Assembly: GCA_942492915.1 (NCBI GenBank)
Contig: OW818662.1
Span: 186,001-250,000 of the forward strand
Direction: 5' to 3'
Length of the DNA: 64,000 nt
Source of the DNA: Turneriella sp942492915
GTDB taxonomy: Bacteria > Spirochaetota > Leptospiria > Turneriellales > Turneriellaceae
Below are positions 28,015-36,427 of the stretch, in pieces. The number at the start of each line of letters is the position of its first letter. Position 1 is the stretch's first letter. The notes beneath the pieces are model-generated. The model worked only from the letters and a program-made list of their open reading frames with translations, ran no database searches and was not told the origin of the DNA. The translations under genes and the position numbers were made by a program.

Positions 28015-30690
28015 ATGCCCCTTTCTGGTGAAACCCGTCCCGACGCTGACCTCTTGCTCTCTGCCATTAACAAGGCGGAGAATGGCCAGCGCGGTCGTTT
28101 GAGGATTTTTTTTGGCATGGCGGCGGGCGTAGGCAAGACCTACGCGATGCTGCGCACCGCGCACCGCATGAAAAACGAGGGCGTCGATGTCGTTGTGGGT
28201 TTTGTCGAGACGCATGGGCGGCGACAGACTGAAACTATGCTTACGGGTCTTGAGGTCATTCCACGCTCGAAGATTACCTACCAGAATGTGACTTTGGACG
28301 AATTCGATCTCAATGCTGCGCTTGAGCGTAAACCGCATACTATCATCGTCGACGAGCTGCCGCATACAAACGCACCGTCGATGCGCCATCCTAAAAGATA
28401 TCAGGATATTCTCGAACTACTCGACGCTGGCATCAATGTGATGACGGCGTTCAATGTGCAGCACCTCGAGAGTGTCGCAGATTCTGTCGAAGCCATTACA
28501 AATGTGAATGTGCAGGAGAGAGTTCCCGACAGCTTTGTCGATATCGCCTCAGACATTGAGCTCGTCGATCTGGTACCCGAGGAGCTCATCAAACGCCTCG
28601 AAGAGGGCAAGATCTATGCGCCCGATAAGGCTGAGCAGGCGGCAAATAACTTCTTCCGCAAAGGCAACCTGACGGCGCTGCGCGAGATGTCTCTGCACTT
28701 TACCGCTAACTTTGTCGACCAGGAGCTGCAGGATTACCGCACGCTCAAGAATATCGGGAACAAGTGGAAAACCGCTGAACGCCTGCTCGTAGCCGTGAGC
28801 CCGAGTCAAAGCGGCGAACACCTGATACGCATGGCGCGGCAGCGGGCATTTGAACTCAAAGGCAGGTGGATTGCCGTGCACATCGATCTCGGGCGTTCGC
28901 TGACGCCGGGCGCGCAGAAGATACTCATGCAGAATCTGAATCTTGCACGCGAACTCGGTGCCGAAGTGATTCAGGTGAGGGACACGGACGTCGTCTCGGG
29001 ACTCGTCAGGCTTGCGCGGCAAAAAAACATCACACAGATCATTTTGGGTAAAACTTCGCAGAGCTTGTGGCAGAAGATTACGGGACGATCGATGCTTGAT
29101 CGGCTCATGGTTTCTTCAGGCGATCTCGAAATACATGTCTCGGGAAATGTTAAAGAAGAGCGTCCCGCGAATAATTTTATCTCCCGGCTGAATCTGACCT
29201 CGACCCGCCGCCAATACTTTGTAGCCGTCGCAGCGACCGGCCTCGCCACAATCGCGGGATTTCTTCTGCGCGCGTACATGGAGTACGCAGCCATGTCGCT
29301 CGTATATCTTTCGGTCGTGCTCACGCTCGGGCTTTTTGTCGGGCGTGGTCCCCTCATCGTGGCGGCCACAATCAGCGCTCTATGTTGGGACTATGTTTTT
29401 ATTCCCCCTTACTATACTTTCTATATCGCAAAATTTCACGATTACCTGACGCTCGCGCTTTATTTCGTTGTGGCAATGGTGATGGGTAACCTGATGGCGC
29501 GCCTCAGACTGCGCGAGCAGGTGCTCATGTCGCGCGAAGAACGCGTGGCCGCAGTCTATAGTTTTTCGCGCCTTCTCAGCCGTTCTACCAGCCTCGATGA
29601 AACCGTCCAAAAAGCTGCCACCTTTATCAGTGAGTTCTTTGCTGGCAGGATTTCGATCAATCTCAGGGACAAAAACGGCAAACTCGAATTGCAACCCGCC
29701 GAAGGTTCAAACCGTAAGTTGAGTCCTAAAGAAGCGAGCGTCGCCTTCTGGGCCTTTGAAAACAAAAAGCCGGCCGGGCGGCATACCGATACCCTGCCAC
29801 TGTCGATTGGCACGTATTACCCCCTGATCTCGACGGGAGGGATTGTCGGCGTATTGGGGCTCAGGTTGCCCAAAAGGCAAAGGCTTCGTCCCGACCAGGA
29901 AGAAATCTTATTCGCGTTTGTGAATCACGCCGCCATTACGATTGAACGCGATTTTCTCGCCTCGGAAAAACGCCGCGCCCGCGTCGCCGAAGAATCAGAG
30001 AAGTTGCACGCGGCGATTCTGAATTCGATCTCGCATGAATTGCGGACACCCATTGCCGTGATTCGCGGCGCGTTATCAACGATGCAGCTTAAATCGACGG
30101 AAAATAACCCCGTGGTGCAGAGCGCATTGCTCACTGAAGCGGATATAGCCGCGCGTAAGCTCAATGTGCTGGTAAGCAACCTTCTGGACATGAGCCGCAT
30201 AGAAGCCGGAAAACTTCGGTTAAACAGGGCGATGCAGGATTTGCGCGATCTGATCAGAGAAGCGGTCGAAAGGCTCAGTAATGAACTTGCCGAATGTCGC
30301 TTCCGCGTCGATTTTCAGGGCGGACAATTTTCATGTTACGCAGATTATGCATTGCTGCAACAGGCGCTCATCAATATTCTCGCTAATGCTGCGACTCATA
30401 ATAAACCAGGTATTGAGATATCTTTACTTTGCGCCGAAATATCTGACGACACTCTGAAGGTGATTATCAGCGACAATGGCACAGGCATTCCAGCCGAAAT
30501 ACTCGATACAGTCTTTGAAAAATTTGTGCGGTCGACGGCTGCGAGCCCGGGTGGCACTGGTCTGGGCTTGCCGATTGCAAAATCGATAATTGAATTGCAC
30601 GGTGGTAGCGTGAGCGTGCATAATCGCGCCGAGGGTGGCGCCGTCTTTGAAGTGCTGCTGCCGCGCAAACCCGTCGCAGAGGAAAAATAA
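28015..30690 (+). CDS. kdpD: Sensor histidine kinase KdpD
   Basis: 891 residues, full length for the family. Order: N-terminal KdpD domain with Walker A-type GVGKTYAML (~residues 38-46), a Usp-like domain (~250-370), four membrane helices of a DUF4118 domain (~400-500), a GAF-like region, a HisKA domain with phospho-acceptor His674 in SHELRTP, and an ATPase domain with NGTGIP and GGTGLGLPIAKS. It senses potassium limitation and controls kdpFABC through KdpE. The Walker motif reads GMAAGVGKT, with Ala where Pro is usual. Confidence 0.96.
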   Translation: MPLSGETRPDADLLLSAINKAENGQRGRLRIFFGMAAGVGKTYAMLRTAHRMKNEGVDVVVGFVETHGRRQTETMLTGLEVIPRSKITYQNVTLDEFDLNAALERKPHTIIVDELPHTNAPSMRHPKRYQDILELLDAGINVMTAFNVQHLESVADSVEAITNVNVQERVPDSFVDIASDIELVDLVPEELIKRLEEGKIYAPDKAEQAANNFFRKGNLTALREMSLHFTANFVDQELQDYRTLKNIGNKWKTAERLLVAVSPSQSGEHLIRMARQRAFELKGRWIAVHIDLGRSLTPGAQKILMQNLNLARELGAEVIQVRDTDVVSGLVRLARQKNITQIILGKTSQSLWQKITGRSMLDRLMVSSGDLEIHVSGNVKEERPANNFISRLNLTSTRRQYFVAVAATGLATIAGFLLRAYMEYAAMSLVYLSVVLTLGLFVGRGPLIVAATISALCWDYVFIPPYYTFYIAKFHDYLTLALYFVVAMVMGNLMARLRLREQVLMSREERVAAVYSFSRLLSRSTSLDETVQKAATFISEFFAGRISINLRDKNGKLELQPAEGSNRKLSPKEASVAFWAFENKKPAGRHTDTLPLSIGTYYPLISTGGIVGVLGLRLPKRQRLRPDQEEILFAFVNHAAITIERDFLASEKRRARVAEESEKLHAAILNSISHELRTPIAVIRGALSTMQLKSTENNPVVQSALLTEADIAARKLNVLVSNLLDMSRIEAGKLRLNRAMQDLRDLIREAVERLSNELAECRFRVDFQGGQFSCYADYALLQQALINILANAATHNKPGIEISLLCAEISDDTLKVIISDNGTGIPAEILDTVFEKFVRSTAASPGGTGLGLPIAKSIIELHGGSVSVHNRAEGGAVFEVLLPRKPVAEEK

Positions 30691-30693
30691 TTA

Positions 30694-31389
30694 ATGGCCC
30701 CAATTCGAATACTCACGATCGATGACGAGAAGCAGATACGCAAACTGCTTAAAATCGGTCTTGAAGCAGAGGGGTTCGAGGTGACCGACGCAGCAAATGC
30801 CGCAGAGGGAATCGATGCGGTCGTCAGGCAAAAGCCTGATTTGGTGGTGCTCGATCTGAATTTGCCCGACGGCTACGGGCTCGATGTACTGAAGAAGATT
30901 CGCGAATTTTCTGAGGTGCCGGTACTGGTGCTTTCGGTAAAGGACAAAGAAACAGATAAAATCGAGCTGCTCGAAGCGGGCGCCGATGACTATATCACCA
31001 AACCTTTTGGTATGGGCGAATTGCTGGCGCGAGTTCGCGCTGTGCTGAGACGCAATATTTTGCCGTCTACTCTTGAGAGTTTTCGCACCGGAGTACTTGA
31101 GATTAATTATTCAACGCGCGAAGTGACTGTAGCAGGTCAAAAAATACACCTTACGCCGACAGAATACAATCTACTTTGTCTATTGGCAAAAAATGCGGGT
31201 AAGGTTGTCACCACGCAACAGATCATGCGTGAAATCTGGGGGCCGGGGCTTGCTGGTGAAACAGGCTATCTGCGCGTCTACGTGACAACTTTACGTAAAA
31301 AAATTGAAAGAGTCCCGGATAGTCCCGAGCTTTTGCTGAACGAACCGGCTGTCGGTTATCGGCTTGTTATCGCCCCGACAATTGAATAA
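30694..31389 (+). CDS. kdpE: Response regulator KdpE
   Basis: 231 residues of the OmpR/PhoB type. The receiver domain (1-~120) has the acidic pocket D10/D11 and phospho-acceptor Asp54 in VVLDLNLPDG. The winged-helix DNA-binding domain (~130-228) has the usual LTPTEYNLLCLL and GYLRVYVTTLRKKIE segments. It starts 3 bases after kdpD and activates kdp transcription in known systems. Its 3' end overlaps the convergent gene at 31367 by 23 bases. Confidence 0.96.
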   Translation: MAPIRILTIDDEKQIRKLLKIGLEAEGFEVTDAANAAEGIDAVVRQKPDLVVLDLNLPDGYGLDVLKKIREFSEVPVLVLSVKDKETDKIELLEAGADDYITKPFGMGELLARVRAVLRRNILPSTLESFRTGVLEINYSTREVTVAGQKIHLTPTEYNLLCLLAKNAGKVVTTQQIMREIWGPGLAGETGYLRVYVTTLRKKIERVPDSPELLLNEPAVGYRLVIAPTIE

Positions 31390-32353
31390 GACGCGTCTCT
31401 CTCTTGGCTTTTTTGCGTAAATCAAGCATCACGCGCGCCCGCGAATACGGGTTTTCTTCTTTGTCTGGTGAAACATCGAACGCTGCGATGAGGCAAACAG
31501 AAGGTGCGGATAGAATATCGTTCAGTTGAGTAGCCGCGTATAGTTTCTCTGCAGCAGCATAGGCGCGTGCAGCATCGGAGAACATGTATGTTCCTGTTTC
31601 GGTTCTGAGATTCAACAGTGCATAGTTGCGTTCGACTACCTTCAGATCGAGCAGGCGAATCCCAGAAAAACCACGCAGCGAAGCGAGTGTTAGCTGTTCG
31701 GTGGCGTTTACTCCGCGCAGGTCGTCGGGATTCAGAACGGCGAGACATCCACCTGGTTCAGATATGCGCTGTACACCGGTGAATACCTGCATGCGGTCTG
31801 TGAGCGATTTGCCCGCCAGAACTTTCTGGCGAGTCACAGCATACCGGGGATTCGCCAGCGCCAGAATGAGACCGCTCAGAATCACGATCGTCGCCAGGGT
31901 TAGTGCAATCCAAGTCATTCTTCGTAAAAGCGAAGGTTTCGTCTTTCGCCAGAGAGAAATACGCTGTAAGATGTTCGCGACCAGCGCAAGCGCCAGGCAC
32001 CAAAGCATGAACGCTTCGCCGTAAGCGAGCGCCGCGATGAGCGGCAACAGCATGAGCAGGCGCAGCAGACGAGGCTGCGCAAGACTGAGTGCGCCCATGA
32101 CGAAACAGAGCGCTATCCAGAACAGCCGGCTGCCTGTTACGTGCATGATTGCCAGAGCGAGATCAGCAAAGACGGTGCTTACGCCAAAACCTTCGAGCAG
32201 CGCGGCGTCGCGAAATCGATAAAACCAGGCGATCTTGAGATCAAGCCTGCCGTCGGCTGCGAGTGAATAGGTGTTTTCCCATGGCGTGCCGATGAGCGCT
32301 ATGTAGAGCCCCGCCAGCAGAAACGGCAGCCAGCTGAGCCAGCGATTAATCAT
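31367..32353 (-). CDS. Uncharacterised membrane protein, last gene of the bufferin-type operon
   Basis: 328 residues from the ATG at 32353. The longer open frame upstream (to 32464) overlaps the anti-sigma gene and lacks a signal. There are about five membrane helices in residues 1-~165 (first at 6-22, last pair near 100-165), then a ~165-residue soluble domain with no motif I recognise. The start overlaps the anti-sigma stop by 8 bases, so it is very probably co-translated with the sigma/anti-sigma pair. A role in metal sensing, export or resistance is possible but not shown. Confidence 0.75.
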   Translation of the reverse strand: MINRWLSWLPFLLAGLYIALIGTPWENTYSLAADGRLDLKIAWFYRFRDAALLEGFGVSTVFADLALAIMHVTGSRLFWIALCFVMGALSLAQPRLLRLLMLLPLIAALAYGEAFMLWCLALALVANILQRISLWRKTKPSLLRRMTWIALTLATIVILSGLILALANPRYAVTRQKVLAGKSLTDRMQVFTGVQRISEPGGCLAVLNPDDLRGVNATEQLTLASLRGFSGIRLLDLKVVERNYALLNLRTETGTYMFSDAARAYAAAEKLYAATQLNDILSAPSVCLIAAFDVSPDKEENPYSRARVMLDLRKKAKRETRLIQLSGR

Positions 32354-32579
32354 GGGAATTCTCTTGCAGATTCTGCGCCAGCTGCTCACGCATCGCACGG
32401 GGCATGGGGCGATCGTCGGGGGGGGCTTGGAGCAGATTTCGAATTTGGCCGAGTTGTGCGGCAAAACGCCGGCAATAGACGCAGATTACGTGGTGCATTA
32501 GCATGCGCAGCTTCGTGCCCCAACGGACGGGTGTGTCTTGGCTTTGCGAGACAAGTAGTGTGTATTCAGAACATTTCAT
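32346..32579 (-). CDS. Small zinc-finger anti-sigma factor
   Basis: 77 residues, soluble. The HHVICVYC segment holds the HxxxCxxC motif of zinc-binding anti-sigma factors (zf-HC2 type), preceded by a conserved Cys3. It starts 9 bases after the ECF sigma gene. In such pairs the small protein sequesters the sigma factor until metal or oxidative stress releases it. No membrane helix is present, so sensing would be cytoplasmic, perhaps through the Cys/His cluster itself. Confidence 0.8.
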   Translation of the reverse strand: MKCSEYTLLVSQSQDTPVRWGTKLRMLMHHVICVYCRRFAAQLGQIRNLLQAPPDDRPMPRAMREQLAQNLQENSHD

Positions 32580-32588
32580 TGCGCTAAT

Positions 32589-33146
32589 TTAACCGTTAGC
32601 TGAAGTAAACCCGGCATTCTCGAGGCAACTGCGCAGATGCAATCTTGCCCTGTAGAGAATCACGTTCAGGTTTGTCGCGGTTACCTGCAAAGCGTTACAG
32701 ATTTCATGCGTTTGAAATCCGTCAAGTTCGCGCAACCTGACGGCTGTACGCATTATCGGGGGCAAATGTTCAATGCAAATGTACAAATGCTGCTTTAGCT
32801 CGCTCTGTTCAAGCTGCTCAAGAGGAGATTTCTCCCAAGGACGGGGCGCCCTCTGCTTTTCCCAATGCCCATTACCCGTGAACGCCTCAGTACCGTCGGT
32901 TGCGTCGATAGATTCGTGCAGCGCTTCGCGGGCCCGGGCCCGAAACGTGTCGAAGATCTTGAATTTCAATATACCGATGAGCCAGGTGCGCTGTGAAGAG
33001 CGCCCTTCAAACGTGCTGGCATTGCGCAGCGCGGCAAGCAGGGTCTCTTGAATGCAATCGGCGATGTCGTCATCGCTCTCCAGGCGCTGCCTTGCGAATG
33101 CGTAGAGGGCGTCTCCATGGTGAGTGAGAAGTTCGTCGGTATTCAT
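32589..33146 (-). CDS. ECF RNA polymerase sigma factor
   Basis: 185 residues. Region 2 is seen at ~residues 10-75 (DDIADCIQETLLAAL, RTWLIGILKFKIFD), and region 4 at ~125-180 (LRELDGFQTHEICNAL, RARLHLRSCLE). The ATG overlaps the stop of the MNIO fusion gene (ATGA), so it is translated with the peptide-modification genes. By analogy with SigF of Caulobacter, which controls a DUF692-containing metal-induced operon, it probably drives this operon itself. That is inference. Confidence 0.9.
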   Translation of the reverse strand: MNTDELLTHHGDALYAFARQRLESDDDIADCIQETLLAALRNASTFEGRSSQRTWLIGILKFKIFDTFRARAREALHESIDATDGTEAFTGNGHWEKQRAPRPWEKSPLEQLEQSELKQHLYICIEHLPPIMRTAVRLRELDGFQTHEICNALQVTATNLNVILYRARLHLRSCLENAGFTSANG

Positions 33147-34654
33147 ACCAGCACCCCGGGCAAACCCAGAACGCGAAACAGGTCGCGCACTTCACGCGCC
33201 GGCAACCAGTTTTTGTTTTCTGCCTCAGCGAGCAGCGGCGAGAGCGCGCACGGTTTCGCAAGCCGCTCGGCTAACATATATTGTCCCGGCGTGAGCATCT
33301 TCACTTCGACTGCGAATTGCCTGCGGTAGCACAACAAATACTGGGGGTCGCGCTTGGGTTTTTGCAAAATATGCGGTCGTCCTCGCCGCACTCGTACAAG
33401 CGTAAATGCGCTCTGCCACATACCTGCAGCCGACGAGAGTCTAACACGTCGGGCAAAGAGGTCGGGCGTCCCGACGGGCACATGCGCATGAAAAAGATCG
33501 AAGAGCATACGATCGAGATGCGCCAGGTCGCTGTGCCTTGGACTAAGTTTCAGATATGCTGGCAGATCGCGCGCGTAAAGTGACAGATCTTCGTGCGTCG
33601 ATTCGTGAGTTTTAACGTACGACTGTAGTAATGCCTTCATTCGTGCCGCACCCACGGCGCTCGTGAGCAGAGGGTATCGGCTGCGTATTGCCGAACCCAG
33701 TCTGATCGCGTAGGCCTCGCGGTAGACCCGCAGGGCACCCGCAGGTGACAGGGTGCCTGCAACAGGTTCATCGCTGCGTGGCCGATGCGAATAGATCTGT
33801 TTCTGCCAGAGCCTTTCGGCTTGTGGCGAAGATTTGGTCGCCGCAATGCGAGCCTTCTCATCCGGCGCCGGCGGCAGATCGAAACGTTTGGGCATTTGCA
33901 GGGGTGTCATCGTCTGCAGGCGCAGCGTCTCGCGTTCAAGGCTGCGAAAATCAGGAATTCTGTCGTCGCGTTCAAGGCTATAAGGTCTTTCGCCGAGATG
34001 AAAGCGCGCCTCGCGAAACAGGCGCACAACCGGGGCGTGTACGCTCTCGGCATGTGTATCGAAGAGGTGCGTGCCCAAATCGGTGTAACCAGCAAGATGA
34101 TATTGTGCAACATGCTTCGGGTCGATAGCGCGCACATATCGGCGGGCGTTGAAACGAAAGTTTGCCGCGTTGACAAAGATGTTGTTGATGTCGAGCAGTA
34201 GCCTACAGCCGCTTCGTGAAGCGATGAGATTCAAGAATTCGGGCTCAGGCATTTCATTTTGCGGGTATTCGCGATATGCTGATATGTTCTCGAGCACGAG
34301 CGTGCGCTTGAGGTATGTCTGCACAAGATCGATATTCTGCACGATACGTGCCGCCATGGTTTTGGTGCGCGGCAATGGTAGAAGCTCATGGTATTGCCGG
34401 GCGCCAAATCGTGAAAAACACAGATGGTCAGAGATCTGAAACGGGTCGATGCGGGCGGCGAGGCGCGCGATTTTTTTAAGGTGATCGGCCCGCACGCCAT
34501 CAACGCTGCCAATCGAGAGTGCAACGCCGTGCAAGGCAACCGGAAATCGTGAGCGAATTTGTTCGAGCACGAACAGGGGAGCACCCTCAGTATTGATGAA
34601 GTTTTCTGTAATCGCCTCGAACCAACCGACCTTTACCGTCGGCTGGCGAAGCAA
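33143..34654 (-). CDS. MNIO (DUF692) enzyme fused to a DUF2063 partner domain, BufB-BufC fusion
   Basis: 503 residues from the TTG at 34654. Residues 1-~250 are a DUF692/MNIO barrel with the expected metal ligands: H42 (LHG), D76-H77 (SDHLCF), E122-N123 (LENIS), D155, H186, D199, H201 and E229 (LERDDRIP). Residues ~285-385 match DUF2063 (YREAYAIRLGSAIRSRYPLL). MNIO enzymes oxidise Cys in peptide precursors; DUF2063 proteins help recognise the precursor and are usually separate genes. Family homology continues upstream of the TTG (GLGLRTRH, to about 34690), but no ATG, GTG or TTG exists there in frame. Confidence 0.88.
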   Translation of the reverse strand: MLRQPTVKVGWFEAITENFINTEGAPLFVLEQIRSRFPVALHGVALSIGSVDGVRADHLKKIARLAARIDPFQISDHLCFSRFGARQYHELLPLPRTKTMAARIVQNIDLVQTYLKRTLVLENISAYREYPQNEMPEPEFLNLIASRSGCRLLLDINNIFVNAANFRFNARRYVRAIDPKHVAQYHLAGYTDLGTHLFDTHAESVHAPVVRLFREARFHLGERPYSLERDDRIPDFRSLERETLRLQTMTPLQMPKRFDLPPAPDEKARIAATKSSPQAERLWQKQIYSHRPRSDEPVAGTLSPAGALRVYREAYAIRLGSAIRSRYPLLTSAVGAARMKALLQSYVKTHESTHEDLSLYARDLPAYLKLSPRHSDLAHLDRMLFDLFHAHVPVGTPDLFARRVRLSSAAGMWQSAFTLVRVRRGRPHILQKPKRDPQYLLCYRRQFAVEVKMLTPGQYMLAERLAKPCALSPLLAEAENKNWLPAREVRDLFRVLGLPGVLV

Positions 34655-34703
34655 AAAATTGAAATGCCGGGTTCTGAGCCCCAGGCCTGCGAATTGCTGC
34701 GTC

Positions 34704-34967
34704 TCACATCTCCATTGACATGGGCTTAAACTTGCCTTTCTTCGCTTTGCACTGTGCCTCTGTCATTTTTTTCCAGCCCTGGCCTTTGCACGCGTTCTGC
34801 CCGCCGCACCCGTGGTCTTTGTTGCCGCAATCACCCTGCGCCTTGCAGCCGTTGATGCCATGGCATTCACCTTCTTTCGCTTTGTCTTTAGTTTCTTTCG
34901 CGCTGACGCCGCCCGCGAGCGCCAGGCCAGCGAGCGCTGCACCCACCAGTAAATTAGTTTTTTTCAT
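34704..34967 (-). CDS. Exported Cys-rich bufferin-like precursor peptide
   Basis: 87 residues. A signal peptide (1-23, ending GGVSA) is followed by a short charged spacer and a core with six Cys (35, 41, 47, 54, 60, 73) in the pattern CHGINGC...GDC...GCGGQNAC. This matches the small exported precursor peptides found next to DUF692 enzymes, whose Cys can become thiooxazoles that bind copper. It has an excellent GAGGAG site 5 bases before the ATG, suggesting high expression. It is first in a five-gene operon with the MNIO fusion, sigma, anti-sigma and membrane protein. Confidence 0.85.
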   Translation of the reverse strand: MKKTNLLVGAALAGLALAGGVSAKETKDKAKEGECHGINGCKAQGDCGNKDHGCGGQNACKGQGWKKMTEAQCKAKKGKFKPMSMEM

Positions 34968-35053
34968 GCGATCTCCTCAAGCGGTTGCCTGCTGCAACGG
35001 CTCGGCGTCTGCATGCCACAAAGCGCGGTGGTGCGAAAAGCCAAATCTCGTAC

Positions 35054-35082
35054 CGTACGCCTGTTTTCTGCGCGCGTTGAAA
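35054..35082 (-). promoter_or_regulatory. Candidate ECF-type promoter for the bufferin-like operon
   Basis: On the minus strand TTTCAAC (35082-35076) and CGTACG (35059-35054) are 16 bases apart, resembling AAC-type -35 and CGT-type -10 elements of ECF promoters. It lies ~90 bases before the peptide ATG. This is a guess by pattern only. Confidence 0.2.
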
Positions 35083-35148
35083 CAATTTGGTGGCCACGCC
35101 GTCATGGGCGACAGAACAATACCGCACAACATGCCCAATAGACGTAAA

Positions 35149-36426
35149 ATGAGGATATCCCACTTAATCGCGCTGCCCTTGCTCTGCGTTATGGCGGTCG
35201 CGCATTGTACAGGGCCCGGCAAACGCGCCACTGCAATCGATCGAAACGCAGCCATCGGGGCTTTCGCAACAGAGGTTTCTCAGCCACAGACGCAGCCGGG
35301 TATCGAAACAATTCTCGCGAGGCCGATTTTGCCGGCGCACCAGGCGCAGTACTTTGACTGCATCGAAAACAGCGCGGGTGTAACGGCGCTCAGGGCGCAA
35401 TTTCCCGAATTTGATCTTTTTCCCAAGGTGCCGCATGCCGACCGCGGCTACTATCTCGCCGAAGAGGGCGGCTGGCCATTTGTTGTCGGCTACCATGGTC
35501 GCTCGCGCATGTTGCCTGGCAGCACGGTAATTGTCGGTCTGCGCGGCGAGGCTTCGGGGTTTCACAAATCTGCAGCGACCGGTTCGTTCGTGCGCCTCTA
35601 CCACGATCTGCCCGGTGCGGCTCTGGTCACCGTTGACGAATACCGTTACTTTGAGAGGCCCAAAGTTGCAGGGAAGCTGCTTGCGCCCATCTGCCACAGG
35701 GGAAGGTATCCTGAGCGGTACATCAATACCGAGTCGCCGGGTTTTGAAAACGACGGCGGAAAAAGACTGCTGTGGCGCCTGACTGCGCACCAAAATCCCA
35801 TTATCATCGTTTCGTACAGCAACGCTACCACCCCGCGTAACCAGCTGCTCGACCGTAAGATCATCAATGGCAAAAAGTGGGATTTTAAACGTATCAAAGA
35901 CTACCGGCAATTCATGAGTGAGTACCTTTTGAACACGAGCTTTCCCGAAGGGGCTTATCCGCACATAAAGGGTTTTATCGACATGGAAGGTAACTATGAA
36001 ATCACCAAACCCTTCTGGGACCTGCTCGCCTACATCAAGCTCGAAGTCGAACGCGACCCCAAGAAGTTTTTCTATAGCGCGGCGCGCATCGACAAATACG
36101 ATGCATACGCCGGCCATCTTGCAATGATCAAAGCGCTCGACCTGAACGGTGTCGAAGACGCTGACGGGGTGATACGCTATGCGAACACGCAGCAGAACGT
36201 CGTGCTTGATCTGGTAACCAACCCGTACGAACCGCACTACATCGGTACATCGGGCGACATTCGAAAACTCACGAACATGAAAGTCAGCCCAGCAAAACAG
36301 ATCACGAGGCAAAAAGCGACGCATTTCAAAATGGGCGACTGGACCGTTGAGCGTGTACTGAAGACGACTCCGTTTCTGAAGACTGAGCAACAGGGAGCAC
36401 CGCAGGTGAGTTATCTGCGCAATTAG
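35149..36426 (+). CDS. Putative lipoprotein, paralog of the next gene, function unknown
   Basis: 425 residues from the ATG at 35149; an ATG at 35131 is also possible, and the much longer open frame from 34720 is antisense to the peptide gene. MRISHLIALPLLCVMAVAHC is a lipoprotein-type signal with Cys20. The body shares several blocks with the protein at 36428: a YDCI/FDCIE start, GGWPFVVGYHG versus SGWPLVVSFA, a GFHKS/GYHKS motif, CHRGRYP versus CHNRSYW, and DMEGNYEI versus DIEGNFRI. Tandem duplication is likely. It is divergent from the bufferin-like operon. No function is recognised. Confidence 0.75.
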   Translation: MRISHLIALPLLCVMAVAHCTGPGKRATAIDRNAAIGAFATEVSQPQTQPGIETILARPILPAHQAQYFDCIENSAGVTALRAQFPEFDLFPKVPHADRGYYLAEEGGWPFVVGYHGRSRMLPGSTVIVGLRGEASGFHKSAATGSFVRLYHDLPGAALVTVDEYRYFERPKVAGKLLAPICHRGRYPERYINTESPGFENDGGKRLLWRLTAHQNPIIIVSYSNATTPRNQLLDRKIINGKKWDFKRIKDYRQFMSEYLLNTSFPEGAYPHIKGFIDMEGNYEITKPFWDLLAYIKLEVERDPKKFFYSAARIDKYDAYAGHLAMIKALDLNGVEDADGVIRYANTQQNVVLDLVTNPYEPHYIGTSGDIRKLTNMKVSPAKQITRQKATHFKMGDWTVERVLKTTPFLKTEQQGAPQVSYLRN

Positions 36427-36427
36427 C

